Below, piece by piece: positions 33,107 through 45,941 of a DNA stretch of 64,000 nt. The notes below the pieces were generated by a model. That model saw only the letters and a program-made list of their open reading frames with translations, had not been told where the DNA came from and ran no database searches. Within the stretch, counting starts at the first letter, position 1; each line of letters begins with the position of its first letter. Made by a program: the position numbers and the translations under genes. This DNA is from Viola odorata (taxonomy: Eukaryota > Streptophyta > Magnoliopsida > Malpighiales > Violaceae): assembly GCA_963691705.1 (NCBI GenBank), contig OY829539.1:20258407-20322406 (forward strand), given 5' to 3'.

Positions 33107-34521
33107 TGATTGTGTGTCGAGGGCATCAAATTTAGTTGTAAAAAGATATAGAAAATGGGGTAGGAATACAACTTATCACTCGTCCACAAGGGACTCATAG
33201 ATTGCGATAAGAGGTTCGTCCACAGAGATCTTGGTGGTGTATCGTAGTCTTGACTCGACTTCCTCGTCACTGGAGTTGAGGGTTTGTTGTTCTGCAGTTA
33301 AGATAAACAAAGCATAAAAGAGAATAAGTAAAAACTAATTTATCGGAAACAACCTTAAGCAGAAGTGAATCTTAGCTAAGATTGTTGGTTGAGATTGGTT
33401 GGAACTTTCGTGGGGTAGATTCCTAGTAAGGGCGAATTCGTGAGCACTTTGCTTGCGTAATCGATCATAGACTAAAATATTTTCTCCTTCTCTATCATAA
33501 CTATGCTATAGATTGGGAGGAACCCCTTTCCAATCCTACTTTCCTCCTATTCAAATCACTTGGAGGGTACCCCCTTTCCGAGTGATCCTGGCCAGTGGAC
33601 ACCTTGCTGGCTAAAGGGTTTATCCAATTGGCTGCTGGCTTGAGGCACATGCGTTTTCTCAATGGCATAGGGAAAGACAGAGTCTAGACCAAGCTACTCC
33701 CAACTCGGAGCCCTAGGTCGTCAATATGGTTAGGCATATATCGATTCAAATTCACTAACCCCCGCGAGGTTAGCCGTCTACTTCGTCACTTCAGTTTCGC
33801 TCGTCCCCTTAGTGACTGACTGCAAATTCGTAGTCTTGGCTAAGATCGATCAAGTCTTGGCCTAGACGAGAACCGGTTTGTTAAAACGGAACTTGAATCG
33901 AATACGATTGATAGGATACTTAAGACCAATAGTCTCACGATTTACAAACATGCTCACTCAACCCTTACCAAGAACTAGGTGTTTAGCTACTAGATATCAT
34001 GATCAAAGGAAAAGAGAAATAATTGAAGAACATGAATTTAATTTAAAATGCGATATTCCTAAAGGAAATACCACAGCCGAATGTTTACAAAAAAAACCCA
34101 GAAGAGAGGAGAATGGATGATCCGTAATTGACAGCCTTCCCTAACCTTAAATAAGGTTAGAGTCCCCGCCCTTCACGTTTCTTTCCAAACTCCTCAATTC
34201 AAATTAACTAAAAAGTAGGGATAGAAATCCCAATTATTTTTAAATCCTAAAGCGATAATAATAATAAAATAACAAAGTGTTTTTGTTCAAATAGGATTAC
34301 ATCAAAGATTTCTTCTAGCGGATGTAATCGCCAGCTGGTCTTCCGATCTGATCTTGCTTCCTTGAGTCCATGGTGTGCACGCCTCTATTCTGCAATCTTA
34401 GCCAAAACACGTGGCTAAGATTGCCAACCTTTCGCTCCAGCACCTGATTCTTCAAAAAACCAGTCTTTCCCAAGATTTGCCAAAATAACCCAAATTGACG
34501 TCGAAAGAATTGTTTCTGCCA
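33107..34521 (-). repeat. Athila-A 5' LTR
   Basis: About 1.41 kb, from TGATTGTGTGTCGAGG (plus strand) to roughly TCTGCCA, just before TNL coding sequence. The right end is uncertain by a few bases because no second LTR remains for comparison. It contains several CTTAGCTAAGAT-like words. Confidence 0.75.
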
Positions 34522-37500
34522 CAAAAAAAGGAGTTTTATAGTGGTAAAAATACATGGAATAAAGCGTCAATCAATGGGTTAAAAGATCACGAACCTTTCC
34601 CAGAAGTTCAAGATGTGTTGAAAATTAGCTACAATGCACTAAGTAAGCAAGAGAAAAAGATATTTCTCGACATTGCATGTTTCTTACACGGGAAGAAGAA
34701 GGAGTTTGTAGTTGCATATTACAGGGATCTGTAAATGCAATACATTTCACGATTAGTAAACTCATTGACAAGTCACTCATAAGAACATGACAAGCTGCTG
34801 AAGATGCATGACTTGCTGAAAGAAATGGGTCGTTGCATTGCTCGTGAAGAATCATCTAATAAACTGAAAAAGCGCACAAGAATATGGGAACCCAAAGACA
34901 TTATTCATGTTTTGAAAAAAAGGAAGGTATATAATGCACGTAGATTATCTTCTTCATTTTTGTACAATTTATAGTTAATCATTTTAAAACTGCAATTTTC
35001 AATTGTTTTTTTATGTTCACTTGTGATTATCAGGGGACTTCACTGATTGAAGCAATAAGTGTAGATCTTGCTCAAGTTGAAGGGACGTTAGATTGTCGTG
35101 TGTTTGCAAGGTTAGTTGGTCTAAGATTTCTAGAATTTCATTTGGGTGCAAACAGGGAAAGTAAAGTGAGGTTTCTTGGCGAGCACATTGATTGTCTTCC
35201 TAAGGAATTAAGATATTTTAGATGGGATGCATTTCCACTAACATATTTGCCATCAAGCTTTTGTGCTGAAAACCTTGTCGAGCTTCACATGAGCTTCAGT
35301 AAAGTTAAAAAGCTATGGACAGGCAAACAGGTTTGTTGTATTCCCTCCCTTCTTAATTGTTGTTCGTTTTTTAAAAGCTGACAAATCCCCAATTACAGTC
35401 TTATTTAAATTTAAATTTCCTAGGTAAGGATTATGCTCGTTTTTTACTTTTTCTTTTTTTCTTTTATTTATGAAATGAAATTGAGTGGTTGTATATGCAA
35501 TTTAAAGAGGATTCAGAGGATATTTTTAAATACATTCATTAAATAGGTAATCAAATATTTTTTAATATAGTATAGTTATGTGTATAAATATAATAGATAA
35601 CTACTTTTTAATATTTTTTAAATAATATAGTATATTTAAATCATACTCACTAAATAAATATATTTTTTTATTAAGTAAGATTAAAAATACCATGTGAAAA
35701 AAAATATAGATTTAATAATTATTAATTATTAATTAATTAAGTAAAGCCCAAATGATAATATAAATTATTTAAGTTTATATATATTTCAACATTAATGATT
35801 TAATATTAATTATAAGAATAGTTATGAAATTTCTAAATTAATTTAAAATATATTTAAATAATTTTGAATGGTCCATGACCATGATTTTTTTATGCTTTGA
35901 AGAAGAAAACCACGAGTGATTCCATGAAAAGTAAAAAATTCATTTTTAAAAGATTAAAAAAAATAAGAAAAATGGATATAGAATTACTCATCTAGAGATT
36001 ATGTTGTTATAGTTTTTAATTTATTTTATTCATTATATAGAATAAAAAAATTAAATTTATTTAAAAAAGAAAAATAAAAAAGATGAGAGAGAAGGAGAGC
36101 CGTAGGGTACCCATACCATGATCCAATTTTATAGACCAAATAATATTAAAGATGATGAGAAAAAATGCAAGCTATGTAGACCAAATAATTCAATGATTGT
36201 AGAGAATGTTTAAAGATCATGAAAGTTTTGCCTATCGTCAGGGCAGAAGTATATTAAAATAAAACTCCTTTTAGTAGTTCGATAGTACAAATAGATTTGA
36301 ATCTATTGTTTTGATTTCTCCTACCGCTTATTATTCAACTAATGAAGTATTTGTTTGTTTATTTATTTATTATAATAATTCCCATTTGTTTTGCATTTTC
36401 GCAGAATATTGTGAATTTAAAAGTAATCGACCTTAGCTATTCCTTGAAATTAGTGGAGTTACCAGATTTATCAGAAGGCAGGAACATTCAGAAGATTTAT
36501 CTTAGTTATTGTGGGAGTTTAGTTAAGCTTCAATCCTCCTCTATTGAGTGTCTTCCCAAGCTGGAATATCTCGCCATTTCGGATTGCAAAAGCTGTGACA
36601 GTGCTCCGACCAATTTTGATTCAAAAGTACTGAGACATCTTCAGCTAATGTGGTGCCGAAGCGTTAAAATGTTTCCACAATTAGCTTCAGGAAATATTAT
36701 AACAGATTTAGATTTAAGTGGCACAAACATAAGAGAGGTGCCCTCATCAATTCAGTCTCTCTAGGCACTTACATGGCTGACCATGTCCTCATGCTATAAA
36801 CTCACAACTATCTCAACCAATATCTTAAGTTGAAATCTCTTAAGGGACTTTATTTTAGTTACTGCTCAAACCTAGAGAGCTTCCCAGAAATCATGGAGCC
36901 TATGGAATCTCTAGAAGTTCTGCATTTGGATGGGTGCACAAGATTAAAAAGATTTCCAGACAGCTTCCCTAACTTGAAGTCCCTTTTTGCACTCAAATTA
37001 GATCACACGCCTATTATAGAGTTACCCTCATCAATTCAACATCTAACTCGTCTTGCATCTCTTCGCATCTCTAGGTGCCAAAACCTAACAAGTCTTGCAA
37101 GCGCCTTCTGTAATATGGAATATCTCTATGAAATTGATGCGGGAGGTTGCTCGAATCTCTATTCTCTGCCGGAGCTTCCCTCGTCTTTAAAGACTCTTAT
37201 TGCAAATGGATGTGTCTCACTTAAGCACATACCATCATGTTGCTTCTCTTCTGAAAGCAGAATTAGATATCTGGAACTTGCAGATTACTGCATATTGGAT
37301 GAGGACGAACGTAGAAGAGTATTGGATATTGCTCTTTCAAAAATTCACTCCGAGTTAGACATGAAGGTACAAACATAGCAATTACAGCTAGCATACTATA
37401 AATTTTTTGTTTCCCTTCTCCCTCTAATTAAATTATATTAATTAATTAAGTTGCGTGTGTTGGTAAACAGGGAGATTATTTTGTAATAATGCCAGGGAGT

Positions 37501-37857
37501 GAAATACCAAAATGATTCTGCAGTAGTCAAAACGTTGGATCTTCCCTGACATTAAAGCTACAAAGGCCCTCGAAGTTCCATGAATTTGTGTTTTGCCTTG
37601 TCATCAAGCAAAATTACGCCAACTCCAACTCTGGCTACTTCAATTGCATGGAATGCTACATAGATAATGATGAATATCCTATTTCATCCTATGATTTAGA
37701 CGACTAAATAGATATCAATACTGAGCACTTGTTAATATGGTACGACCCAGAGGTTTTTGGGTTGGGGAGATATTTTAGGGGAGAGGTTTCTTTACAATTT
37801 TGCCACAGTGAAGGAATGTACGAGGTTACAAGATGTGGAGTACTACCGATCCTTTGA
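34522..37857 (+). pseudogene. TNL resistance-gene pseudogene, copy 1 (NB-ARC end, LRR, C-JID)
   Basis: Reads as the 3' two thirds of a TIR-NBS-LRR immune receptor. Exon 34522-34926 holds the ARC part (VQDVLKISYNALSKQEKKIFLDIACF, MHDLLKEMGR, TRIWEPKDIIHVLKK). Exon 35034-35330 (99 codons) holds LRFLEFHLG and CLPKELRYFRWDAFPL. Exon 36405-37366 holds the LRRs (NIVNLKVIDLSYSLKLVELP onward). Exon 37471-37857 holds the post-LRR C-JID domain (MPGSEIPK, ending CGVLPIL). The TIR and P-loop exons are missing on the left, where Athila-A inserted. Damage: TAA in the first exon, TAG at about 36763, a frameshift near 36825, and TGA in place of the conserved W after SEIPK. Confidence 0.9.
35331..36404 (+). 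other. A/T-rich intron of TNL copy 1
   Basis: A 1074-base intron, very A/T-rich from about 35400 to 36100, with GT-AG borders. No gene is seen inside. Its last 130 bases recur before TNL copy 2, showing that copy 2 arose by a duplication starting within this intron. Confidence 0.7.
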
Positions 37858-37955
37858 GTAAAAGATATGAAATACTGAATCGTACTTGAAGTGTCCTCTT
37901 CCTCTTTTGTAGATGTTGATCCACTTCTAAATGTATATACCTGTGGATATGTGTG

Positions 37956-39367
37956 TGATGGTTGCCGAAACCAACAAAAATAAATGCTACAATCGACCAT
38001 GCAATAATTAATTTAAACTGTAGCAAGTGGTAAAAAGAGATTGTTCCGCAGAGACTTCACGACTAAATTAATTCTGTTCAATGACCAAAATGCGTAACCG
38101 TGGTAAATACCAATGAAGGAGTTGTTCGAATTGTAACTAATTAAACAAATAAAGGAAACAAAAATAGTAAACAGAGGAGGTTTGATTTAACTCAAGTGAC
38201 AAGCAATTCCCAGTAAAGACTCTAATCAAACCATGATTCATTCAATTGATCATCGACGCAAGTATTTTCAAAACCAATTTTCATAGAAAGGCTATAGAAA
38301 TCAGAAACACTCTAGATTTCCTGCTCTCCTCCTATTCAAAAATAACAAAGAGACTCTCTATTGGAAATTCCTAATCGCCTTAACAATTCTAAGAGACACT
38401 CTATAGAATTTAATAAGTGATTGATGAACACGCAGGGAGAGACCTTTCACAAACCTAGGAGAGAGACACTCTACTCCTATAAGTAAGATTCTACTCTTTT
38501 TCTAATCAATTCGCAAATCAATTAGTTTCCTTCAGATTCATGATAACATGGACTCCAAAATTACCAAGAAAGACTGTAACTAAACATGCTTAATTCTAAA
38601 TTGATCAAGTTTAAAACAAACACGAATAGTTTGACCGTAAATCAAAGAGAGTAGAAATATGACGATTGGAATTTAATAAGCACTGATTTGATCTCACAAA
38701 AGAAGAATCATGGCTCAATAGCCTTTACCAGGAATCAAATAATTTAGCTTCTCCAAGACATAATTAATTCACAAGAGAAATAAACATCCAAATAGAATTA
38801 ATTAATTAAAGAGTAAAAGGAGTAAAAGAATTGCAGCTTCAATGACAGCAACCAAAAATTTAGGAAGAAGAGATGCTACCTCTCTACCAAGTTGTTTCCT
38901 TAAAAAGATAAATTCAATCCTTATCTCCTAAAAACTAGATCTACTCTAAATTGAAATTTGAAAAGATTGTTTTGATATCTCTTAATTGAAATAGAAGTGC
39001 TAAAGTTATTACAAGATTTTAACAACAGCAACACTTCTTCTTTGGAAGCTCAAGACGCATGACGCGTCATTCATATAGCAGCCCAAGCCCATGTCATATC
39101 TTTCAGTTTCTTTGGCTGTCTTGGGTCCATCTCTACAAAAATCAGCAGCAACACTTGATTGCTTTTGGCTCAAGAAAACAAAGCGGCTGGTTCTATTCAC
39201 TTTCATCCACATCAAGCATCCAACGATAGCTTTTCATTCCTTTCTCTTCAACTGGTTCTGAAATCAATGATATGCAAAAATGAAATTAAATCATCACTAG
39301 TAGCAGCAATAACCATCAAAATAAGCTGGATTGAACGCATAAAAATCAGCATAAATGCATTCAATCA
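37956..39367 (-). repeat. Athila-B 3' LTR
   Basis: 1412 bases, starting TGATGGTTGCCG and ending TTCAATCA on the plus strand. It differs from the partner at 44530 at a few percent of sites by eye, with small indels. Confidence 0.93.
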
Positions 39368-39380
39368 AAATCCCCCACAC
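39368..39380 (-). other. Athila-B polypurine tract
   Basis: On the minus strand GTGTGGGGGATTT directly precedes the 3' LTR. Confidence 0.75.
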
Positions 39381-41088
39381 TAACCTATGCTCGCCCTCGA
39401 GCATTACACTCAAAACAGCCCCCTAATCAGAATAAATGGTTTCCCACAAAAAGGCATACAGGAAAAGCTCACTCAGCACACAAGCACAAAATTTGACACA
39501 ACCTCCTACCTAGATAACATCCACATCAAACGCAACGAATAACGAAACCAAGGGAGAAACTTTCCCATACCTAGCATAGTCGCAGACAATCCTCAGACAA
39601 AAAATAGTGTTTGCACTCAAACTCAGAAAGGATTATGGCAAAGTGTTTACACTCAACAATGCAAATGACAATGCACAAAATCAGAATTGCAATAGCGACC
39701 CGAGTACGGAGAACACATGCGCAGGCAATCATACAATCATAAAAACTTTGCAAAGGGTAGCGCAAAAATTGTGAAGGAAGGAGAGAAGGTTCAAAGAGAG
39801 GTAGAGAGAGAAGGATAGAGATTTCTTAGCTGGAAAAAGCGAAGTGGCGAGAGAGTCTCTATTGGCAACAGCGAGGGCAAGGCAAAGAGCGTCGGATGAT
39901 GTGTGGGGGTATTCTTCTTTATAGTTCTCTCATTCTTCTGAATTTCTTCATTTTCTGCTCCGTTCTGAATTTTGCTCCTCTTTTGCTCAAATATTTATTC
40001 TTTTTGATTTCTTTTTTTTTCTTTTTTTTTTCTCTTTTGAATGTGAGCAAAAGAGGAGTATACAAATATTTCCACCTGACTGACTGGAGTACTGGAGCAG
40101 CAAAGTCTCTGTCGAATGATCAGGCTTAACTATGTGGTTGCCTTAAGTGCTTCGGTCTTATCCCTTCATTTCTATTTTTGCTCGTTGATTGCCTTGAACA
40201 TCTTGGTTTAGTTGTTCATTATTCTGAAATTCTGCTTCTTTTGTTCTGCTGTGGCTTGCCATACTGTTGTTCTGGGCGTCTGCCTTTATTTTCAGCTTAA
40301 TGATCTCATAGTTCGTCGTAAATGTTCTTCTTTAGAATCTACTTCGGCTTTCAACATCTTGATCTCATAGTTCTTAATACCCACACTCTAATGTTATTGC
40401 TTCTCTTTGCCCCACCTTGCTCACTGCCAGAGAACTCTCACCTGCTAAGAATAGAAAGAAAAGTCTCGAACAGTTAGAAGGGTGATGAAAAGAAGGGTGA
40501 AATGAATGGCAGGGGCAAGATAAAAGCAAGAAAAAAGATAAGAAGAAAAATGCAAAGTTTTTAATCATTTCATCGCTTTCCCACGTTTAATGGTACCTAT
40601 ACCCAGAGGTCTCATGCAAATCCAATCAGCACAAAGGTCATGCATCCACTTAGCAAAAATAATCACGACATGAAAGTTCAAAGAGCTCACACGGGTAAAC
40701 AAATGACTACAAGCGACTAAGACAAGGCATGGATATAGGAGCTAACAAGTAGTGTGACTGTGCGCGTGAATATGTGCAGTGGGAAGAGTGTTTCCTGTTC
40801 AAAGTGCCTAAACCATTCATTCAAATAGAGACGTTTTAAAAAAAAATAGGGGCAGTGTGGTATTCAAAACACTCCAATCATGGCATACGAAAATGAAAAA
40901 TACGCCATCAATCAAGCAAATATATACACAATCATCCAATCATCCAAAAACACATAAAATACCTCCCTCACACTAGAAGACACTTTGTCCTCAAAGTGTG
41001 AGAAAGGGAAAAGACACAACGGAAAATAAACTAAAACTGACTCAAGAAAGAAAAATAAAAAGAATGGGAAGATGGAACCAGGGGGAAA
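39381..41088 (-). other. Athila-B 3' untranslated region
   Basis: No element gene is recognised in these 1.7 kb. The motif CACACTAGAAGACACTTTGTCCTC near 40968 is shared in kind with Athila-A at about 10230. A T-rich stretch with short plus-strand frames lies at 39890-40130; I see no domain in it. Confidence 0.6.
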
Positions 41089-42175
41089 TCATGGTTGTGA
41101 TGGGGCAGGGAGTTGATCTCGAAGCAGGAAAAGCAGCCTTGAGTGTAGAGTTGCGAAGTGTCTCTGCTCTTCTAAAATGGTGTCCAGCTTTCGCATCAGC
41201 CTAGACAACGAAATCTCCTCTCCCCTAGGCCTAGGAAAGACTTCCTCAGCTGCTGCTCCAGTTGCTGGAGCTGTGGTGATGTCCGCTGTCTGGTGCTGGT
41301 CAGTGGCTGCATCTTTTTCCTCATCTTCAGCAAACCTGAACTGGACTCCTCTGATATTTGCTCCAAAAATATGGTCAGTGCAAGTTGTAAATCCTGTATT
41401 ACTACACACAATACCATATCTCATGTGAAAAAAACCCATGTTATCCAAGGTGCGTAAATCTAACAATTTTAAATCACAAGACTTAAACAAATTGTTGCGT
41501 GCAGTGTCAAAGACGCGATGGTTAAAGCAAGAGAGGTGACCAGAGAACCCATAGGCATGCAAGTCTTAGCAGTTTGAAATTGGTGGCTAATCCACTAGCC
41601 CAAATTTAGCTTGTGCTTATTCATCAATTTAGAATAAGAGACTCCCAACCTATATTACGAATCAATTCAGCTATGGGTTCGACAATTATCATTTTACCAA
41701 GCAAATCAAAATCCAAGCAGCACAAATAGTCACAGGTAAATTAATTTTCACAGGAAGCATATTAATACACTCAAAATCATAAAAGTGCAACCAACCATGG
41801 AGATTTTTCCAAGGTTGGGGTTACCTGCCGCGAAGTGATTGTTCCCTTATTTCTGCTTTTGGTCCTCACATGGCCCTTCTGTTCCAATGGTGATGCTTTG
41901 AAGGTGGATGCGAATATAGTGTTCTTACCGGAGCGAGGGCTGGTGCGTGGTACCCGTGGGTGGGGGCGAAGGTCACCGACTGGATCCTGGTGCGCCTACT
42001 GCTTGCGATGACGGTGGAGGAGCTGGAACCCGTGGGGTTCTCGTCGTGGCCCGCGGAGGAGAGGACGACAGCGGTCTTTTACTTAGGGCGTCCGTTTGTT
42101 GGTTGGGGTTTTCGATTTGGGGGTCAGTCGGAGTCCGGCCATGGAAGCATCGCTCCTTCCTCTGGTAGTCACCAT
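41089..42175 (-). pseudogene. Athila-B env-position ORF remnant
   Basis: Begins MVTTRGRSDASMAGLRLTP at 42175, a basic, Pro-rich N-terminus that soon breaks at a stop. The C-terminal part at 41089-41562 is open for 157 codons and aligns with the Athila-A protein (NNLFKSCDLKLLDLRTLDNMG against LNLYKSCAIKIMDLKAFDQMG). The middle (41563-41950) is degraded and shortened. Confidence 0.7.
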
Positions 42176-42634
42176 GGCTGATTTTGGAGGTTTGGAATTG
42201 AGGGAGCAGCTAGGGTTTCGGGAGGAAGAAGAAGATGGCTTGATTTTTGTTAATTTTTGGAATAAAGGGGAATTGGGTGAACGACAAGGTGATGAAGGAA
42301 AAAGGGCTTGAATGACTTAAGCCCATAAAGATCCTTGGGCTTTTATGGCCTAAAACTTCTCTTAAAACTCTCATCCTCCATGAATGATTTAATGCCTAGG
42401 CCTTGTCTTTTAATTCACCTTGTGTTCATTCTCCTGCCATAAACGAAATCAAAACAACATCAGACTCCATGATAATGTTATTGATAGGGAAGAAGAAGAA
42501 AATAATAAATAAAATAAATAAATAAATAAATAAAATAAAATAAAGAAAATGAAAATATTAAAAACACATGGGTTGCCTCCCATGAAGAGTCCCGATTTAT
42601 AGTCTTTGACTAGACACTTTCTCCTTGCTTTGTT
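42176..42634 (-). other. Athila-B spacer and internal deletion point
   Basis: Contains the conserved ATGGGTTGCCTCCCATG (about 42569-42586), also present in Athila-A at 12780. In a complete Athila about 3 kb of reverse transcriptase to integrase would lie between here and the protease. In Athila-B they are directly joined near 42670. Confidence 0.7.
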
Positions 42635-44460
42635 TCAGTCTCCAGTAGGTATGATGTGGATTGCATCACTCATATTAGTTATCCTCCATTCAATGGCCTC
42701 TTCGTACTCATTTAGTACCCTCGCAAGCCTTTCTTCCTTCAACTCTCCTTGCAAGGTTTTCAACTCAATCTTCGGTGCCTGCAAAACTGAAGGGAGAAAT
42801 TTATTATGAATTCCTGGTACTTTAACATCATCAGAAAGTTTATCATAGGAATTAGAAACTTCAAGTTCAAACACAGTTTCTTTAATCTCTTCTATGATTT
42901 CTAATTTTTCCTCCAATTCAAGTATTTTTGGCTTGTCAACGTCTCTACTAAGAACACAATTCAAGGGGTCGGTAGTAATTAATTCATGAATATTATCAGC
43001 ATCAGGATCAATAATATCTATGCAATTAACACTATGCATGTCATCAGGAAATTGTATGGCATCATACATATTAAAAGTAATAATCTCGCCACTGAATTCC
43101 AAAGTCAAGCACCCTCCAAAAACATCAATTTTCGCTCTGGCTGTCCTTAAGAAAGGTCTACCTAGCAAAATTTATGTGGACTTAGTAGAGTGTTCATTGT
43201 CCATATCAACCACATAAAAATCAACAGGGAATATACAATCATTCACTTGCACTAAGACATCCTCTATAACTCCAACGGGATAAATAATCAACCTATCGGC
43301 TAATGTAATAACAACTTTAGTGTCTTTCAATTCCCCTATGTTGAGAGATTTAAAAATAGTTAGTGACATGACGTTTATCCCCGCGCCTAGATCGCACAGC
43401 GCCTTCTCAATGGTCTGGTCTCCAATCTTGCAAGGTATGACGAAGGTGCGCCCATCCCTGCACTTGTTAGGTAATTTCTTTTGGAAAATCGCAGACACAT
43501 TCTCATTCAAGTTTATCCTCTCCACACCTGCAAGTTTCTTTTTATTAGTACACAACTCTTTGAGAAAATTAGCATATTTTGGTACTTGAGCAATCATATC
43601 AAGCAAAGGAATATTAATTGCAACTTTTCGAAAAATGTCCAAAATAGCTTTTTCTTCTCTTTCCTTCTTGGCCTTTTCAGACATTACTGGAAAGGGAGGA
43701 CGTATTACCTGTTGTTCCTTCTTTACCTGCATTTCTGTAATGGGATCAGTCTTGATTGGTTTTTCAATCACAACTTCAGCTTCTGGTTCAAACTCAGCTG
43801 ATGGTGGAACCGCTTCTGGTCCCTTTCCCAGGCCTGGGAAAGAGTCTGTTATGTCTAAAATTTCAGTCTCGCTCCTTAATGTCATTGCACTAACATTGTG
43901 TATCAGGTTGTCCACATAAGTTGATGGCAACCGTCCTGCCTGATTCTGGTTGGTTAATGCTAGTTGCATCTGTCCTATCTCTTTCTGCATAGTAGCTATG
44001 CTAGCTTGAGTTGATTGCGTGATACTTGAAATGCTAGCTTAAGTAGCTTGCATACACTATTTGAGTGTCTCTTCAATCCGAACACCAGTGATCTGCAGGG
44101 GCTGTTGTGATTGTGGTGGCTGTTGTGGAGTCCAGTTGAAACTCGGGGGATACTCCCATCCTTGATTATAGTTGTGGGCATTCACCCAAGGGTGTGATTG
44201 GAAGCCAGGCTCTCCATATGAGAGTTGTTGTATCTGATCTACAACAGAAGAGACACGAATATGTAGGTTATTTATTTTATTGTCTATGGATTTTAACCAT
44301 ACCTCTATTGCACCAGCCATCTGAGTGTAGATGCGCTCTCTCCCATGTCTGGGAAAGAGTCTAGTGACTGATTGTGTAGAACTTTCTTCTGGATATGTTT
44401 TTTTTCTTCTGTTCTGTCCTCTTTCCTTGTTGATCTCTGGGTTGCTTAATTGCTAACAAG
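42635..44460 (-). pseudogene. Athila-B truncated gag-protease
   Basis: Gag keeps only its later part (MAGAIEVWLKSIDNKINNLH, then a Pro/Gln/Trp-rich stretch, MQKEIGQMQLALTNQ). The protease is well kept with ALCDLGAGINVMSL and MLGRPFLRTARAKIDVFGG. The frame ends at EWRITNMSDAIHIIPTGD, where the reverse transcriptase should start. Stops occur near 43170 and 44040. No capsid core or zinc knuckle is present. Confidence 0.85.
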
Positions 44461-44506
44461 AGGACCTGGTCATAAAACAAAGAAATCAAATTAGTACCGA
44501 ATGAAA

Positions 44507-44524
44507 TCCCCGGCAACGGCGCCA
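44507..44524 (-). other. Athila-B primer binding site (tRNA-Asp type)
   Basis: TGGCGCCGTTGCCGGGGA on the minus strand, identical to the Athila-A site, five bases inside the 5' LTR. Confidence 0.9.
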
Positions 44525-44529
44525 AAATT

Positions 44530-45936
44530 TGATGGTTGCCGAAACCAACAAAAATAAATACTACAATCGGCCATGCAACAATTAATTTAAACTGTAGCAA
44601 GTGGTAAAAAGAGATCGTTCCGCAGAGACTTCACGACTAAATTAATTTTGTTCAATGACCAAACTATGTAACCGTGGTAAATACCAATGAAAGAGTTGTT
44701 TGAATTGTAACTAATTAAACAAATAAAGGAAACAAAAACAGTAAACAGAGGAGGTTTGATTTAACTCAAGTGACAAGCAATTCCCGGTAAAGACTCTAAT
44801 CAAACCATGATTCATTCAATTGATCATCGACGCTAGTATTTTCAAAACCAATTTTCATAGAAAGGCTATAGAAATCACAGACACTCTAGATTTCCTGCTC
44901 TCTTCCTATTCAAAATTAACAAAGAGACTCTCTATTGGAAATTCCTAATTGCCTTAACAATTCTAAGAGACACTCTATAGAATTTAATTAAGTGATTGAT
45001 GAACACGCAGGGAGAGACCTTTCACAAACTTAACTGAGAGACACTCTACTCCTATAAGTAAGATTCTACTCTTTTTCTAATCAACTCGCAAATCAATTAG
45101 TTTCCTTCAGATTCATGATAACATGGACTCCAAAATTACCAGAGAAGACTGTAACTAAACATGCTTAATTCAAAATTGATCAAGTTTAAAACAAACACGA
45201 ATAGTTTGACCATAAATCAAAGAGAGTAGAAATACGACGATTGGAATTTAATAAGCTCTGATTTGATCTCACAAAAGAATAATCATGGCTCAATAGCCTT
45301 TACTAGGAATCAAATAATTTAGCTACTACAAGACATAATTAATTCACAAGAGAAATAAACATCCAAATAGAATTAATTAATTAAAGAGTAAAAGGAGTAA
45401 AAGAATTGCAGCTTCAACAACCAAAAATTTAGGAAGAAGAGATGTTACCTATCTGCCAAGTTGTTTCCTTAAAAAGATAAATTCAATCCTTATCTCCTAA
45501 AAACTAGATTTACTCTAAATTGAAATTTAAAAAGATTGTTTTGATATCTCCTAATTGAAATAGAAGTGCTAAAGCTATTACAAGATTTTAACAGCAGCAA
45601 CACTTCTTCTTTGGAAGCTCAAGACGCATGACGCGTCATTCATATAGCAGCCCAAGCCCATGTCATATCTTTCAATTTCTTTGGCTGTCTTGGGTCCATC
45701 TCTACAAAAATCAGCAGCAACACTTCATTGCTTTTGGCTCAGGAAAACAAAGCGGTTGGTTCTATTCACTTTCATCCACATCAAGCATCCAACGATAGCT
45801 TTTCATTCCTTTCGCTTCAACTGGTTCCATAATTCATGATATGCAAAAATGGAATTAAATCATCACTAGTAGCAGCAATAACCATCAAAATAAGCTGGAT
45901 TGAAGGCATAAAAATCAGCATAAATGCATTCAATCA
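44530..45936 (-). repeat. Athila-B 5' LTR
   Basis: 1407 bases, same ends as the 3' LTR, followed by the target duplication GTGTG and then TNL downstream sequence. Confidence 0.93.
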
Positions 45937-45941
45937 GTGTG

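Larger units (their letters stand above)
27518..34521 (-). mobile_element. Athila-A, 5' half (right fragment)
   Basis: On the minus strand: 5' LTR, tRNA-Asp-type primer site, gag, protease, reverse transcriptase, RNase H, integrase, cut at 27518 by the Tat-A LTR. The missing 3' part is at 9877-12818. The right LTR abuts TNL coding sequence, so Athila-A inserted into resistance gene copy 1 and its left flank was later lost. Confidence 0.88.
37956..45936 (-). mobile_element. Athila-B, non-autonomous Athila with intact LTRs and target duplication
   Basis: 7981 bases. Two near-identical 1.41-kb LTRs flank a primer site, the end of gag, protease, the env-position ORF remnant and a polypurine tract. 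Target duplication GTGTG at 37951-37955 and 45937-45941 is perfect. Reverse transcriptase, RNase H and integrase are absent, and the N-terminal half of gag is missing. Either it moved as a deleted form using proteins from a complete Athila, or it lost them after insertion. Confidence 0.92.

Noticed and set aside
34495..34734. A short plus-strand gene starting at 34495
   Set aside because: The ATG lies in the Athila-A LTR. The protein part is the ARC end of a TNL NB-ARC domain, so this is a broken gene, not a new start.
42000..42310. Plus-strand ORFs around 41947-42311 as genes
   Set aside because: They are the antisense shadow of the Athila-B env-position ORF N-terminus (MVTTRGRSD on the minus strand).
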